Notes: generated by a model from the letters alone, not told the origin. A DNA stretch of 64,000 nt from Flavobacteriales bacterium UBA3477 (GCA_002378005.1 DFQY01000055.1:7709-71708), one strand, 5' to 3'; positions 1 to 9,083 are shown, counted from the first letter of the stretch. Numbers and translations: made by a program.

Positions 1-984
1 ATCCACCGGTCGAAAGTCCACGCCCAAGTCCAAGGATGAGGTACACACCACCGCCTTTAATCGGCCGTCATACAAGGCTTCTTCCACCCAGGCGCGCATC
101 TCTCGCGAAATCGCACTATGATGCATGGCCAACACTCCCGCGAGAGACGGGTCAGCCTCCAACAACTTCTGGAACCATATCTCCGCCTGCGCCCTAGTAT
201 TGGTGAAGATTAGAGTGCTTTGATTTTCATAAATGAGCGGAACTACTTGGTCTAATAAACGGATGCCCAAATGCCCCGCCCAAGGAAGGGTCTCCGCCTC
301 TTCCGGAAGCACGGCCTCAACCACCAAATCTTTTTCAATATCCGCCACAACCCATTGTCCAGGCTTGGGGGGGTTAGGGCCCAGAAGAACCTCCATGCTC
401 TCCTCCATATTGCCAATGGTGGCGCTAATGCCCCAGGTTTGCATGGTGGGATTGAGCGCGCGGAACCGGGCCAATAAAAGCTCACATTGCACCGCTCTTT
501 TACTGCCCATCAGCTCGTGCCATTCGTCCAGAACGACTGCCTGAAGGTGCGTAAATAGCTTTTCATGGCCCTTCTGGGTGAACATCACATGAATGCTCTC
601 GGGGGTGGTGATAAGGATCTCCGGCAATTCCTTTTTCTGGCGCTGCTTAATCTTTTGAGACGTATCCCCAGTGCGGATTTCCACCCGCCATTCACTGCCC
701 ATACCCTGCACCGCCCGCTCCGCACTCTGCGCGATTTCTTTCGCCAACGCGCGGATGGGGGTGATCCAAATAATCTGACAGCCCTTGGACGGCTCCTGCA
801 TCCCACGGGCGATGGCCGGCAACAACAGTGAATAGGTCTTCCCGCTTCCTGTGGGTGCGTTGACCATACCACTCTCGCCGCTCAATAGCGCACTCCAAGC
901 TTGGATTTGAAAGGTAAAGGGCGACCAGCCTTGATCTAAAAACCAAGACCTACAACGTTGCAGGGCTTGTGGCTGGGCCGCCAC
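1..984 (-). CDS. Lhr-type DEXH helicase, ligase-associated (partial, 3' end outside window)
   Basis: About 328 N-terminal residues are visible; the gene runs off the window start. Motifs in order are Walker A APTGSGKT, motif Ia TPIRALAKEI, a TTPES motif, motif II DEWHEL, motif III SAT and motif V SSLDLGVDF. The stretch DEWHELMGSKR is typical of the ligase-associated DNA damage response DEXH helicases, usually found with a ligase, an exonuclease and a phosphoesterase that would lie outside this window. The best start is a GTG three bases after the stop of the upstream reductase and in the same frame, so the two are probably co-transcribed. Family membership is inferred from the motifs; the role in DNA repair is family knowledge. 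Confidence 0.83.
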   Translation of the reverse strand, partial: MAAQPQALQRCRSWFLDQGWSPFTFQIQAWSALLSGESGMVNAPTGSGKTYSLLLPAIARGMQEPSKGCQIIWITPIRALAKEIAQSAERAVQGMGSEWRVEIRTGDTSQKIKQRQKKELPEILITTPESIHVMFTQKGHEKLFTHLQAVVLDEWHELMGSKRAVQCELLLARFRALNPTMQTWGISATIGNMEESMEVLLGPNPPKPGQWVVADIEKDLVVEAVLPEEAETLPWAGHLGIRLLDQVVPLIYENQSTLIFTNTRAQAEIWFQKLLEADPSLAGVLAMHHSAISREMRAWVEEALYDGRLKAVVCTSSLDLGVDFRPVD

Positions 985-987
985 CTG

Positions 988-1524
988 TTAGGAACGAATT
1001 TTCCGAACCAGCCACATAAAGTCGCTGAGGTATTCCGGGTAGTTTTTATTGAAGTGGAATTCTTGTGGCTCGCCTGCTTCATTGAACAAGCTGCCCACGT
1101 TGCTCACGAGCAGTTTTGAAGAGAGCGGTACAGAACCAACGTACATCATCCAGGCGTGCAAATCGTGCATGGCGTTGATCCCGCCAAAGGGACCGGAAGA
1201 AACGGTCACCACGCCCATAGGCTTCTTCGCATATTCAGGGCGGAAGTAGTCCAAGGTGTTCTTTAACGCTCCTGGCATGCGTCCATTATATTCAGGGGAA
1301 ACGATTAGGATACCGTCGGCATGTTGAAGGGCGGCACGGAATTCATCAAGGCGTTCTTCCCCGGGGGCTCCGGCACCGTAAACCGGAAAGTTATATTCTC
1401 TAATGTCCAGAAATTCTACTTTACTAACGTCCGGGGCGGTATTGAGCTGGGCGGCTAAAAATGTAGCAACTGTGGCCGTTTGAGACTGCGCTCTAGGACC
1501 GCCTTGAATAATGGTAATCGTCAT
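988..1524 (-). CDS. NAD(P)H-dependent FMN reductase family protein
   Basis: 178 residues with a flavodoxin-like fold. The N-terminal strand and phosphate loop TIIQGGPRAQSQT lead to the diagnostic SPEYNGRMPGALKNTLDY segment that binds FMN in the NADPH-dependent FMN reductase family. Such enzymes reduce FMN, quinones or azo dyes in the cytosol; the physiological substrate cannot be told. It is the penultimate visible gene of the minus-strand run, with the helicase starting three bases after its stop. Confidence 0.85.
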   Translation of the reverse strand: MTITIIQGGPRAQSQTATVATFLAAQLNTAPDVSKVEFLDIREYNFPVYGAGAPGEERLDEFRAALQHADGILIVSPEYNGRMPGALKNTLDYFRPEYAKKPMGVVTVSSGPFGGINAMHDLHAWMMYVGSVPLSSKLLVSNVGSLFNEAGEPQEFHFNKNYPEYLSDFMWLVRKIRS

Positions 1525-1568
1525 GGTAAAATGGCGTTTTTGGAGTAACGCCTAAGAAAGGTAAAGGT

Positions 1569-1862
1569 TTAGACCTTCTTCCCAAACTTGGGCACACGGA
1601 AATAATCCGAATTTGCATCCGGTGCGTTTTTCAGCGCATCTTCCTTGCTGATCATGTTGGCGACCTCATCTTCGCGCATGACATCGACAGACTTGCTCAT
1701 CTGCGTCAAGGGTTCTACGCCTTCGAGGTCTAAGGATTCAATCTTAGCGACAAAGCCCAAAATCTTGGTCATGTCACCCTGCATCGCATCTAGCTCTGCT
1801 TCCGACAACTCCAAGCGGCTCAAGTGTGCCAAGTGTTTGATTTGTTCTCTGGTGATTTCCAT
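1569..1862 (-). CDS. gatC: Asp-tRNA(Asn)/Glu-tRNA(Gln) amidotransferase subunit C
   Basis: 97 residues, the normal GatC length. The N-terminus REQIKHLAHLSRLELSE and the central segment with ILGFVAKIESLD and EGVEPL are family hallmarks, and the C-terminal part carries the MREDEV and YFRVPK segments. GatC stabilises the GatAB amidotransferase that converts misacylated Glu-tRNA(Gln) or Asp-tRNA(Asn). GatA and GatB are not in the window, so the subunits are encoded apart. It lies 12 bases after plsC. Confidence 0.93.
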   Translation of the reverse strand: MEITREQIKHLAHLSRLELSEAELDAMQGDMTKILGFVAKIESLDLEGVEPLTQMSKSVDVMREDEVANMISKEDALKNAPDANSDYFRVPKFGKKV

Positions 1863-1874
1863 GGGTCCAATGAT

Positions 1875-2624
1875 CTACGACAAAGGTAAGGCAAGTTTGC
1901 CGGTGTGGCCATGATTTTTTAGGTCTGTCGCCAGCGTCACATAGCAACGATCGCTGAGTTCTTCAATAGGGTTCTCGGCCTTCTCATCCGCCCAAAACTC
2001 ACCCAAGACCTTTGTGTCCACTGGGCCTATGCTCGAGGGCTGTCCCCAATCGCCTAATCTGAACTTGTTCTGGTAGATGCTCATCAGCACCACAGGCACA
2101 TTGTTTTCTACTGCGAGCTTGAAGGCTCCCGCTTTGAACCCGCGCAATAATTGGTCCTGTGGAGGAATACCTCCCTCTGGATAAATACATACGCTGTAGC
2201 CTTCTTTGATTTTTTGGTCAGCATCTCGCATCGCTTGCTTGCGGCCGCTAAAGGAGCTGCGGTCCACGGCAATGGAGGTCTGCTTGAAAAAGTAACCGAA
2301 CAATGGAAGCTTCAATAGTTCCGCTTTCCCCATAAAAATCACAGGAGTAGGCGAGGCCAAGAAGGTCATAGGAATATCTAAGTCCGAGCTGTGATTGGCG
2401 GATAGCACTACCGGTCCTTGGTGTTTTATTTGATATTTACCCGGCCTTGGCCAAACGCCCATGAGTATTAAATACATCCAAGACCACACCTTCGCCGCCT
2501 TAAAAAAGTGGTTGTAATTCCCTCCGGGACGAGCCGTCCATAACAAAGCCGGCAACAACACTACAATAGTGGCAAACGCCACTAAATAATACCAGATGTG
2601 ATGGATGTAGCTGAATGCTTTCAC
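1875..2624 (-). CDS. plsC: 1-acyl-sn-glycerol-3-phosphate acyltransferase
   Basis: 249 residues. An N-terminal hydrophobic segment (about residues 10-28) anchors it to the inner membrane. The catalytic H-x4-D motif is seen as NHSSDLD, followed by the FMGKAEL segment, SIAVDRSS, and the substrate-binding YPEGG motif. It transfers an acyl chain to lysophosphatidic acid in phospholipid synthesis. It begins four bases after trpS within the minus-strand run. Confidence 0.88.
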   Translation of the reverse strand: MKAFSYIHHIWYYLVAFATIVVLLPALLWTARPGGNYNHFFKAAKVWSWMYLILMGVWPRPGKYQIKHQGPVVLSANHSSDLDIPMTFLASPTPVIFMGKAELLKLPLFGYFFKQTSIAVDRSSFSGRKQAMRDADQKIKEGYSVCIYPEGGIPPQDQLLRGFKAGAFKLAVENNVPVVLMSIYQNKFRLGDWGQPSSIGPVDTKVLGEFWADEKAENPIEELSDRCYVTLATDLKNHGHTGKLALPLS

Positions 2625-2627
2625 CGC

Positions 2628-3596
2628 TTAAAACCCTAGCTTTTCACGAACGCGGGACAGTGTAGCTTGCGCCACAGGGCGTGCCTTCTCGGCGCCCATC
2701 TTAAGGGCCGCAGCCACCTCTTCCGGGTGTGCCATGTAGTGGTCGAATTGCTCGCGCGCCTCGGAAAACTCCTCAAGGATGAGCTCCAACAAGGCCGTCT
2801 TCGCGTGGCCGTAGCCGAAGTTTCCCCCACGGTAATTGGCCGCTAATTCTTCTATTTCTGCTGGCGTCGCCAAAAGCTTGTAGATGGCAAAAACATTACA
2901 GGTTTCTGGGTCTTTCGGATCCTCCAATGGGGTGGAATCTGTCTGTATGCCCATGATCTGCTTCTTAAGCTCTTTCTTCGGCAAGAACACATCGATGATA
3001 TTGCCGTAACTCTTGCTCATCTTACGACCGTCTGTTCCTGGTATGGTCATCACAGATTCCGAGATCTTAGATTCTGGCAACACAAAGGTCTCACCATACT
3101 TGTGATTAAAGCTCGATGCTAAATCGCGCGTAATCTCCAAATGCTGCTTCTGATCCTTACCCACCGGTACGATATTCGCATCGTACAACAAGATGTCAGA
3201 GGCCATCAACACAGGGTAATCGAACAACCCAGCATTCACATCGCTGAGGTTATCGCTCTTGTCCTTGAAGCTGTGTGCGTTCGCCAACATTGGATATGGC
3301 GTAAAACAATTCAGGTACCACGTAAGCTCTGTACACTCCGGCAAGTCACTCTGGGTATAGAAAACCACTTTCTCTGGATCCAGTCCACACGCCAGCCAGG
3401 CAGCCGCTGTCGCCAACAGGTTCTCACGACGCACTGCTGCGTCTTTCACTGTGGTTAAGCTGTGCAAGTCCGCAATAAACAAATACGCTTCGTTTTTTGG
3501 GTCCTTGCTCATTTCAATAGCCGGACGAATAGCGCCTAAGATATTTCCTAAGTGCTGTCTGCCCGAGCTTTGAATGCCTGTAAGTACTCTAGCCAT
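2628..3596 (-). CDS. trpS: Tryptophanyl-tRNA synthetase
   Basis: 322 residues, normal for bacterial TrpRS. The class I signature appears as HLGN near the N-terminus (GRQHLGNILGAI) and the KMSKS loop is intact (GRKMSKSYGN). The family segments ADLHSLTT and PVGKDQKQHLEITRD are present. It charges tRNA-Trp in the cytosol. It follows a small lipoprotein gene after a five-base gap. Confidence 0.96.
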   Translation of the reverse strand: MARVLTGIQSSGRQHLGNILGAIRPAIEMSKDPKNEAYLFIADLHSLTTVKDAAVRRENLLATAAAWLACGLDPEKVVFYTQSDLPECTELTWYLNCFTPYPMLANAHSFKDKSDNLSDVNAGLFDYPVLMASDILLYDANIVPVGKDQKQHLEITRDLASSFNHKYGETFVLPESKISESVMTIPGTDGRKMSKSYGNIIDVFLPKKELKKQIMGIQTDSTPLEDPKDPETCNVFAIYKLLATPAEIEELAANYRGGNFGYGHAKTALLELILEEFSEAREQFDHYMAHPEEVAAALKMGAEKARPVAQATLSRVREKLGF

Positions 3597-3601
3597 TGTT
3601 A

Positions 3602-4090
3602 TTATTTAATCAGGGTAAGCTCTAAATCAATGTCCGCCCAATAACTGCTGTCCGCTGGGATTTGCATAAAAGACGTTCTCCAAACCTGTTCTGTCGGCAA
3701 ACCGCTCACCATCACAAAAGAATAGCTCGCGCTGTCGTTGTCCATGACCAATACGCTATCTGCGTTTGTTAGGGTCCAAGTACCGCTGCTGATCAAGCTC
3801 ACGGGAACCTGAATGGTGTTCAAGTTTGCCACAAACTCCACGTGTAAATTCCCGGTTTCCGGCATTTCGTATAGGTTCACCTTGCCGTACAATTGCGTGC
3901 CTAAACCGCTGAATTGCATCAGGGCACTTGGGTTGAGGGGGTTCGGCATTTCACCACTGTAGGCCACTTGATTAACCGTCCATTCACCCAACACGTCTTG
4001 GCGAACAAACACCTCTGTTGGCGTTGGCTCCGTGGCACATGCTAACAACATTGCGGCGCTAAGTGTTGCGATTAGGGATTTTACTTTCAT
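3602..4090 (-). CDS. Hypothetical lipoprotein
   Basis: 162 residues with a clear lipoprotein signal: Lys at 2 and 4, a short hydrophobic core, and a lipobox ending LLAC at about residue 18. The mature part is predicted to be mostly beta-strand with a lipocalin-like feel (alternating strands such as VYLYEMPETGNLHVEFV-type patterns), but I recognise no family. It is probably exported and lipid-anchored. It sits between an SDR gene (gap of two bases) and trpS, which suggests co-transcription rather than shared function. Confidence 0.7.
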   Translation of the reverse strand: MKVKSLIATLSAAMLLACATEPTPTEVFVRQDVLGEWTVNQVAYSGEMPNPLNPSALMQFSGLGTQLYGKVNLYEMPETGNLHVEFVANLNTIQVPVSLISSGTWTLTNADSVLVMDNDSASYSFVMVSGLPTEQVWRTSFMQIPADSSYWADIDLELTLIK

Positions 4091-4092
4091 AC

Positions 4093-4794
4093 TTAAATGT
4101 TTGACGTGCTAAAAATAACGGGGATTTCGCTATCTGCTACAAAGACCTGTAACAGCTTTTGAGCAACCTGTTCTGGCTTAACCAGTTCCCCTTGCTCGTA
4201 AGCATCTATAAAATGTGCTTTGTCCGCAAATGCCTGTGAAGAAGATTCTCGAATAACGGCTTGCATAGGCGTATCTACTTTGCCCGGACGGAAGGCGTGG
4301 ATGCGCACCTTAGGGTGCTCCATGGCAACAACCTCAGCATATTGATGCACTGCCGCTTTGGAGGCACAATAGGCTGCCCAGCCTTCGATGGGGTAATTCG
4401 CCGCGCCGGAGCCTGTGAAATACACTTGTTTTTCGCCCTCGACTTCCTGTAAGAACCGTGCAGTCAAGCGCATGGGTGCCACGACGTTTAGATGCATACA
4501 ATGGGCCAATTCCTCATGCCCAACCTCCGCGGTAGACGCAATGGGACCTATAGTTCCTGCGTTGTTGATGAGTATGGTTGGGCCTGAAACAGCGGATAAA
4601 AGAGGAATGGCCTCTACGGCTATTGGATCTGTAAGGTTTGCCTGAAAAAATTGGCCCCGCGCATGACTTTCTATAGCATCACAAGAACGGCGGCCGACGC
4701 CCAAAACTTCGTATCCTGCTTCCAGGGCTGCCTCCGCTAATGCTTTGCCTATACCGGAACTTACACCAGTAATGATGAGGCGCCCTAGTGACAT
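4093..4794 (-). CDS. Short-chain dehydrogenase/reductase
   Basis: 233 residues with the classical SDR layout: cofactor motif TGVSSGIG at residues 9-16, the NNAG motif at about 76-79, and the YCASK active site (catalytic Tyr and Lys) with an upstream Ser in TGSGAA. The PG motif (AFRPGKVDTPM) follows. It should oxidise or reduce an alcohol/carbonyl with NAD(P); the substrate is unknown. It starts one base after the KtrA-like gene. Confidence 0.87.
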   Translation of the reverse strand: MSLGRLIITGVSSGIGKALAEAALEAGYEVLGVGRRSCDAIESHARGQFFQANLTDPIAVEAIPLLSAVSGPTILINNAGTIGPIASTAEVGHEELAHCMHLNVVAPMRLTARFLQEVEGEKQVYFTGSGAANYPIEGWAAYCASKAAVHQYAEVVAMEHPKVRIHAFRPGKVDTPMQAVIRESSSQAFADKAHFIDAYEQGELVKPEQVAQKLLQVFVADSEIPVIFSTSNI

Positions 4795-4795
4795 C

Positions 4796-5464
4796 TTAAG
4801 CGTTGATTTCGATGAATCTGTTCACGTCCTTGGTCAATCCAAAAATCATGATAATATCGCCTTCGTCGATGATCGTATCTGGACCAGGAACTCCTTTAAT
4901 GCGGTGTCCGTCGTCAGATTTCTTCAGTACCGTTATTAAGTTGACTTTATACTTCTTGCGTAGCCCAATGTCCTCCAGTGTGCGTCCATACAATTTTTTA
5001 GGCGCAGCTACCTCGATGATCTCGTGTTCATCGGGCAAATTAACACACATCAACACCCCTGGCGTCGTAAGTTGTTCTGCAACATTATTAGCTACCTCCA
5101 GCTCTGGGCTCAATACATGCTCAACGCCCATTTTGGTAAGAATCTCTCTTTGGACCGGCCCTTGAGCGCGCGCAATGATCTGCTTTACGCCAATGGCTTG
5201 GAGTTGAAACACACAAAGGATCATTTCTTGAAAGCTCGAGCCAATACTCACGACCACAGCATCCATTTCAGCGATGCTTTGTGATTCAAGCGCATGCTTG
5301 TTGGTAGCGTCCAAACTAACCGCATATGCCACATCGTTCGCGATACTTTGAACTTTGTCCTCGCTTTCGTCAATAGCCATAACGTCGGCCCCTCTTTCGG
5401 CCAACTTACGGGCAATGGCCGAGCCAAAAACTCCAAGGCCTATTACTGCAAACTTGCTATTCAT
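4796..5464 (-). CDS. TrkA/KtrA-type potassium channel regulatory subunit
   Basis: 222 residues. An RCK_N Rossmann domain starts with GLGVFG and has the acidic residue ending strand 2 (MAIDESED) that binds the nucleotide ribose. A C-terminal RCK_C (TrkA_C) domain covers about residues 135-220, ending with the typical EGDIIMIFG segment. The length fits KtrA, a cytosolic gating ring for the membrane protein KtrB. No ktrB is adjacent, so the partner must lie elsewhere. Confidence 0.87.
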   Translation of the reverse strand: MNSKFAVIGLGVFGSAIARKLAERGADVMAIDESEDKVQSIANDVAYAVSLDATNKHALESQSIAEMDAVVVSIGSSFQEMILCVFQLQAIGVKQIIARAQGPVQREILTKMGVEHVLSPELEVANNVAEQLTTPGVLMCVNLPDEHEIIEVAAPKKLYGRTLEDIGLRKKYKVNLITVLKKSDDGHRIKGVPGPDTIIDEGDIIMIFGLTKDVNRFIEINA

Positions 5465-5466
5465 CT

Positions 5467-6621
5467 TTATCTATCTAGTGCTTGCGCTAAATCCGCAAGC
5501 AAATCTTCTATGTGTTCAATTCCTACAGAAAGACGCACCAAATTGTCGGTCACCCCAACCTTCTCGCGCTCCTCTTTAGGAATAGAGGCATGGGTCATCG
5601 ACGCCGGGTGTCCAGACAAACTTTCCACCCCGCCTAAGCTTTCAGCAAGAGTGAAGACCTTCATGGCGCTCACTACTTCGGCCGTCGCCTCAAAGCCTGC
5701 GTCCTTCACTGTAAAGCTAACCATTCCGCCAAACTTCTTCATTTGACGCTTGGCCACCTCGTGTCCATTATGTCCCTCGAGGCCTGGCCAATAGACCTTG
5801 CCCACTTTTGGATGGTTCGCTAAAAAATTAGCCACTGCTTCACCATTTTCACAATGGCGATCCATGCGAACGTGTAGGGTTTTAATTCCGCGCAATGCAA
5901 TGAAACTGTCCATGGGACCTAGAATGGCTCCCGAAGCGTTTTGGATGAAGTACATCTTCTCCGCGATTTTTTCGTCTTTCGTCGCCAATAACCCTAGAAC
6001 CACATCACTGTGCCCGCCAAGGTATTTAGTTCCGCTGTGCATCACTACATCCGCGCCCAAATCAAGCGGTCGCTGCAAATACGGCGTTGCGAAGGTGTTG
6101 TCCACGACCAGCATCGCGCCGTGTGCTTTGGCCACCGAAGAGGCCTGTGCGATATCAAGTACGTTCAACATCGGGTTCGTCGGCGTTTCCATCCACACCA
6201 TCTTGGTGTTTGGACTCATGTGCGAGGACCAATGCTCTTCGCTCATATCCACAAACGTGAACTTGATGCCGTAATCTGAAAAGACCTTGGTGAACAATCT
6301 GTACGTTCCGCCGTACAAATCATTACACGCCACCACCTCGTCGCCAGGGCTCAAAAACTTGAGCATACAGTCAATTGCTGCCAAGCCCGAACCGAAGGCC
6401 GCTCCGTATTCCCCGCCCTCAAGGCTCGCAATGGAGCGCTCCAAGGCATAGCGCGTAGGATTCTGGCTGCGACTGTACTCAAACCCTTTGTGTTTGCCCG
6501 GGTACTCCTGGGCATAGGTCGAGGTTTGATAAATAGGGGGCATCACTGCACCGGTGGTTGGGTCCGGGTGTTGCCCGCCGTGAATGGCTAGGGTTTCAAT
6601 GTGTAGGTCTTTGTGGTCCAT
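5467..6621 (-). CDS. Trans-sulfuration family PLP enzyme (cystathionine gamma-synthase/lyase type)
   Basis: 384 residues of the Cys/Met metabolism PLP family. The PLP-binding lysine is K199 in HSGTKYLGGHSD; upstream are the YSRSQNPTR segment and the FGSGLAAI phosphate-binding turn, plus VVDNTFATP. The family includes cystathionine gamma-synthase, beta-lyase and gamma-lyase; residues seen by eye do not separate these. It is the first gene of the minus-strand run, with the KtrA-like gene two bases downstream. Confidence 0.9.
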   Translation of the reverse strand: MDHKDLHIETLAIHGGQHPDPTTGAVMPPIYQTSTYAQEYPGKHKGFEYSRSQNPTRYALERSIASLEGGEYGAAFGSGLAAIDCMLKFLSPGDEVVACNDLYGGTYRLFTKVFSDYGIKFTFVDMSEEHWSSHMSPNTKMVWMETPTNPMLNVLDIAQASSVAKAHGAMLVVDNTFATPYLQRPLDLGADVVMHSGTKYLGGHSDVVLGLLATKDEKIAEKMYFIQNASGAILGPMDSFIALRGIKTLHVRMDRHCENGEAVANFLANHPKVGKVYWPGLEGHNGHEVAKRQMKKFGGMVSFTVKDAGFEATAEVVSAMKVFTLAESLGGVESLSGHPASMTHASIPKEEREKVGVTDNLVRLSVGIEHIEDLLADLAQALDR

Positions 6622-6638
6622 CTGTGATAGAGGGTGAA

Positions 6639-7052
6639 TTATTTACAGTGCTCTTCGAAGGCGCCCAATAGGTTGCCTGCGATCATTTCCGCGGTACGGC
6701 CTTCAATGTGGTGGCGCTCCACCATGTGCACTAGCTCTCCGTTTTTAAACAACGCCATCGAAGGTGAAGATGGAGGGAACGGAAGCATGTGCTTGCGCGC
6801 TTGGTTCACCGCATCCACGTCGTTACCAGCAAAAACGGTAATCATGCGGTCCGGTTTCACCGATGATTTTGCCACCGCCATAGCAGCTGGGCGAGCAGAA
6901 CCCGCAGCACAACCACAGACAGAATTTACGACTACGAATGTGGTTCCGTCCGCCTCAATCGCTGCAGTTACTTCATCTGGGGTCTTTGTTTCGGTATATC
7001 CACTATTCGCCAATTCGGCGCGCATAGGGGCAATGAGTTCTTCTGGGTACAT
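6639..7052 (-). CDS. BrxA/BrxB family bacilliredoxin
   Basis: 137 residues with a Cys-Gly-Cys motif (C46 and C48) in SVCGCAAGSARPA, the signature of BrxA/BrxB (former YphP/YqiW) proteins. These thioredoxin-fold proteins reduce mixed disulfides formed with low-molecular-weight thiols. The segment PFPPSSPSMALFKNGELVHMV is also typical. It has its own TAnnTTTG -7 element at 7077-7084 and is divergent from gltX. Confidence 0.9.
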   Translation of the reverse strand: MYPEELIAPMRAELANSGYTETKTPDEVTAAIEADGTTFVVVNSVCGCAAGSARPAAMAVAKSSVKPDRMITVFAGNDVDAVNQARKHMLPFPPSSPSMALFKNGELVHMVERHHIEGRTAEMIAGNLLGAFEEHCK

Positions 7053-7076
7053 GATTAGATGTGTTTTTTATCTAAA

Positions 7077-7084
7077 CAAAGTTA
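7077..7084 (-). promoter_or_regulatory. Bacteroidota -7 promoter element for the bacilliredoxin gene
   Basis: On the minus strand this reads TAACTTTG, an exact match to the Bacteroidota TAnnTTTG element, about 25 bases upstream of the start codon at 7052. No convincing -33 TTG element is seen at the usual distance. It forms a divergent pair with the element at 7111-7118. Confidence 0.6.
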
Positions 7085-7110
7085 GTGTTTCCTAATGGTT
7101 TAGACGATTG

Positions 7111-7118
7111 TACCTTTG
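7111..7118 (+). promoter_or_regulatory. Bacteroidota -7 promoter element for gltX
   Basis: TACCTTTG, an exact match to TAnnTTTG, placed 22 bases before the ATG at 7141. A transcript from here would start around 7124-7126, so an upstream TTG at 7108 cannot be the translation start; this settles the gltX start. Confidence 0.65.
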
Positions 7119-7140
7119 CGCCAATTCTAACGATACTAAA

Positions 7141-8664
7141 ATGAGCTCAAAAGTTCGTGTCCGTTTCGCACCGTCCCCAACTGGACCCCTACACATTGGC
7201 GGGGTGCGCACTGCTTTGTACAACTATTTGTTCGCCAAAAAACACGGCGGGGATTTTCTATTGCGCATAGAAGATACCGACCAAACTCGCTTCGTAGCTG
7301 GCGCCGAGAAATACATCATCGAGTCCCTCGCTTGGTGTGGCATTAGCCCTGATGAAGGCATTGGTGGCGAAGACCGCGGCAACGGCCCTTACCGCCAAAG
7401 CGAACGCAAGCCTATGTACAGACAGTACGTGGACCAGCTGCTCGCAGACGAGAAAGCATATATCGCCTTCGACACGGCGGACGAACTCAATGCCATGCGC
7501 CAATTGGCCAAAGATGCCGGCGCAGCCAACTGGCAATACAACTACATTACTCGTGGCAACATGAAGAACTCTTTGACCCTTCCTAAAGAAGAGGTTGAGG
7601 CGAAAATTACTGCCGGCGAGCCCTACGTGGTGCGCATCAAGCTCCCCCGCAATCACGAAGTGCGCTTCGAAGACACGATCCGCGGCTGGGTAAGCGTCAA
7701 CACCAACAACATGGACGATAAAGTGCTCTTCAAATCTGATGGCATGCCGACCTACCATTTGGCCAACATCGTAGACGACCGTTTGATGGGCATTACGCAC
7801 GTCATTCGCGGTGAAGAGTGGTTGCCTTCTGCGCCCCTACACGTGATGTTGTATGAGGCTTTTGGCTGGGAGTGTCCAATTTTTGCACACCTACCCCTCC
7901 TGCTCAAACCAGATGGTCCAGGAAAACTCAGCAAGCGTGACGGCGACCGCCTCGGCTTCCCAGTATTCCCTATCGACTGGCACAATGAAAAAACCGGCGA
8001 AACCGCTAGCGGCTACCGCGAGTTTGGCTTCTTCCCAGGCGCCTTCATCAACATGCTCGCCCTTCTCGGTTGGAACCCGGGTACCGAACAAGAAATCTTT
8101 GATCTACACGGCCTCATCGACGCCTTCGACCTAAGCAAAGTCTCTAAATCCGGCGCCAAATTCGATTTCGAAAAAGGCAAGTGGTTCAACCAATTGTACC
8201 TGCGCGCCCTCAACGAAGACCAGCTGGCAACTGAGCTTAAAAAAGAACTGGACAAAGACGGCCTCGCGTACAACGAAGCGCGCCTCGGTAAAATCGCGAC
8301 CATGATGAGCGAACGCGCCACCTTCCCGAAAGACCTCCTCACCGAGGGCCAATTCTTGTTCTCCGCCCCAACGGAATACGACGAAAAAACGGCTTCCAAA
8401 AAATGGACAGCGGACAGCGCAGGCATGATGCAAGACCTCGCCACTCGATTCAACGCACTCGACACCTTCACCGAAGAACACATCGAAGCTGCCTTCAAAG
8501 GCTACCTCGAGGAAAAAGAACTGGGCTTCGGCAAAGTAGGCCCTTCATTCCGCCTCGCCGTAACCGGCAAGGGAATGGGTCCGTCGATGTTCGCCATTTG
8601 TGAAGTACTGGGCAAACACGAAGTCCTCGCTCGCATCGAAAAAGCCATCGCTGTACTAGGATAA
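7141..8664 (+). CDS. gltX: Glutamyl-tRNA synthetase
   Basis: 507 residues from the ATG at 7141; the open frame extends back to a TTG at 7108, but that codon overlaps the promoter element. Class I motifs are present: FAPSPTGPLHIGG (HIGH-type) near the N-terminus and KLSKRDGD (KMSKS-type) in the middle. It charges tRNA-Glu, and probably tRNA-Gln as well since gatC is present nearby. Codon usage is notably C-rich on this strand compared with plus-strand genes further right. The stop overlaps the folB start by one base. Confidence 0.96.
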   Translation: MSSKVRVRFAPSPTGPLHIGGVRTALYNYLFAKKHGGDFLLRIEDTDQTRFVAGAEKYIIESLAWCGISPDEGIGGEDRGNGPYRQSERKPMYRQYVDQLLADEKAYIAFDTADELNAMRQLAKDAGAANWQYNYITRGNMKNSLTLPKEEVEAKITAGEPYVVRIKLPRNHEVRFEDTIRGWVSVNTNNMDDKVLFKSDGMPTYHLANIVDDRLMGITHVIRGEEWLPSAPLHVMLYEAFGWECPIFAHLPLLLKPDGPGKLSKRDGDRLGFPVFPIDWHNEKTGETASGYREFGFFPGAFINMLALLGWNPGTEQEIFDLHGLIDAFDLSKVSKSGAKFDFEKGKWFNQLYLRALNEDQLATELKKELDKDGLAYNEARLGKIATMMSERATFPKDLLTEGQFLFSAPTEYDEKTASKKWTADSAGMMQDLATRFNALDTFTEEHIEAAFKGYLEEKELGFGKVGPSFRLAVTGKGMGPSMFAICEVLGKHEVLARIEKAIAVLG

Positions 8665-9029
8665 TGAGCGCACTACACCAAATCGACGTTCACGGCATCC
8701 GCATCTACACGAACCACGGATGCATGCAGGAAGAGGCCACGATCGGCTCCCATTACGAGGTAAACATCAGTGTATGGGCCGACCTCGCCGCCTCCGTGGC
8801 CTCGGACGACCTCAACGACACTGTTGATTACGTCGCCCTGAACGCCATCGCCAAGGAAGAAATGGCCATACGCGCCAAGCTTCTTGAGGTCGTTTGTCAG
8901 CGCATCATTGACCGAATCATGAACGAACACCCTTCCGTTCAAAAAGCATGGGTCAACGTCGCAAAACTCAACCCTCCCATCAGCGGGGATGTGGAGCGCG
9001 TCGCTCTTACATTTACCGCTGAGCGGTAG
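8664..9029 (+). CDS. folB: Dihydroneopterin aldolase
   Basis: 121 residues, the usual FolB length. The N-terminus IDVHGIRIYTNHGCMQEEATIGSHY holds the conserved active-site segment (the family's G-x-x-x-x-E), and DTVDYVAL and KLNPP are typical of the family. It cleaves dihydroneopterin in folate biosynthesis. Its ATG shares the last base of the gltX stop codon, so the two are translationally coupled. Confidence 0.92.
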   Translation: MSALHQIDVHGIRIYTNHGCMQEEATIGSHYEVNISVWADLAASVASDDLNDTVDYVALNAIAKEEMAIRAKLLEVVCQRIIDRIMNEHPSVQKAWVNVAKLNPPISGDVERVALTFTAER

Positions 9030-9065
9030 ACAAAAATTATCTCGAGGCCGTTCGGATTTTTCCAT

Positions 9066-9073
9066 TATTTTTG
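9066..9073 (+). promoter_or_regulatory. -7 promoter element for tRNA-Cys
   Basis: TATTTTTG matches TAnnTTTG and ends 11 bases before the first tRNA base, the spacing expected for a promoter serving a short tRNA leader. No clear -33 element. Confidence 0.5.
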
Positions 9074-9083
9074 GCCTCCCTAA

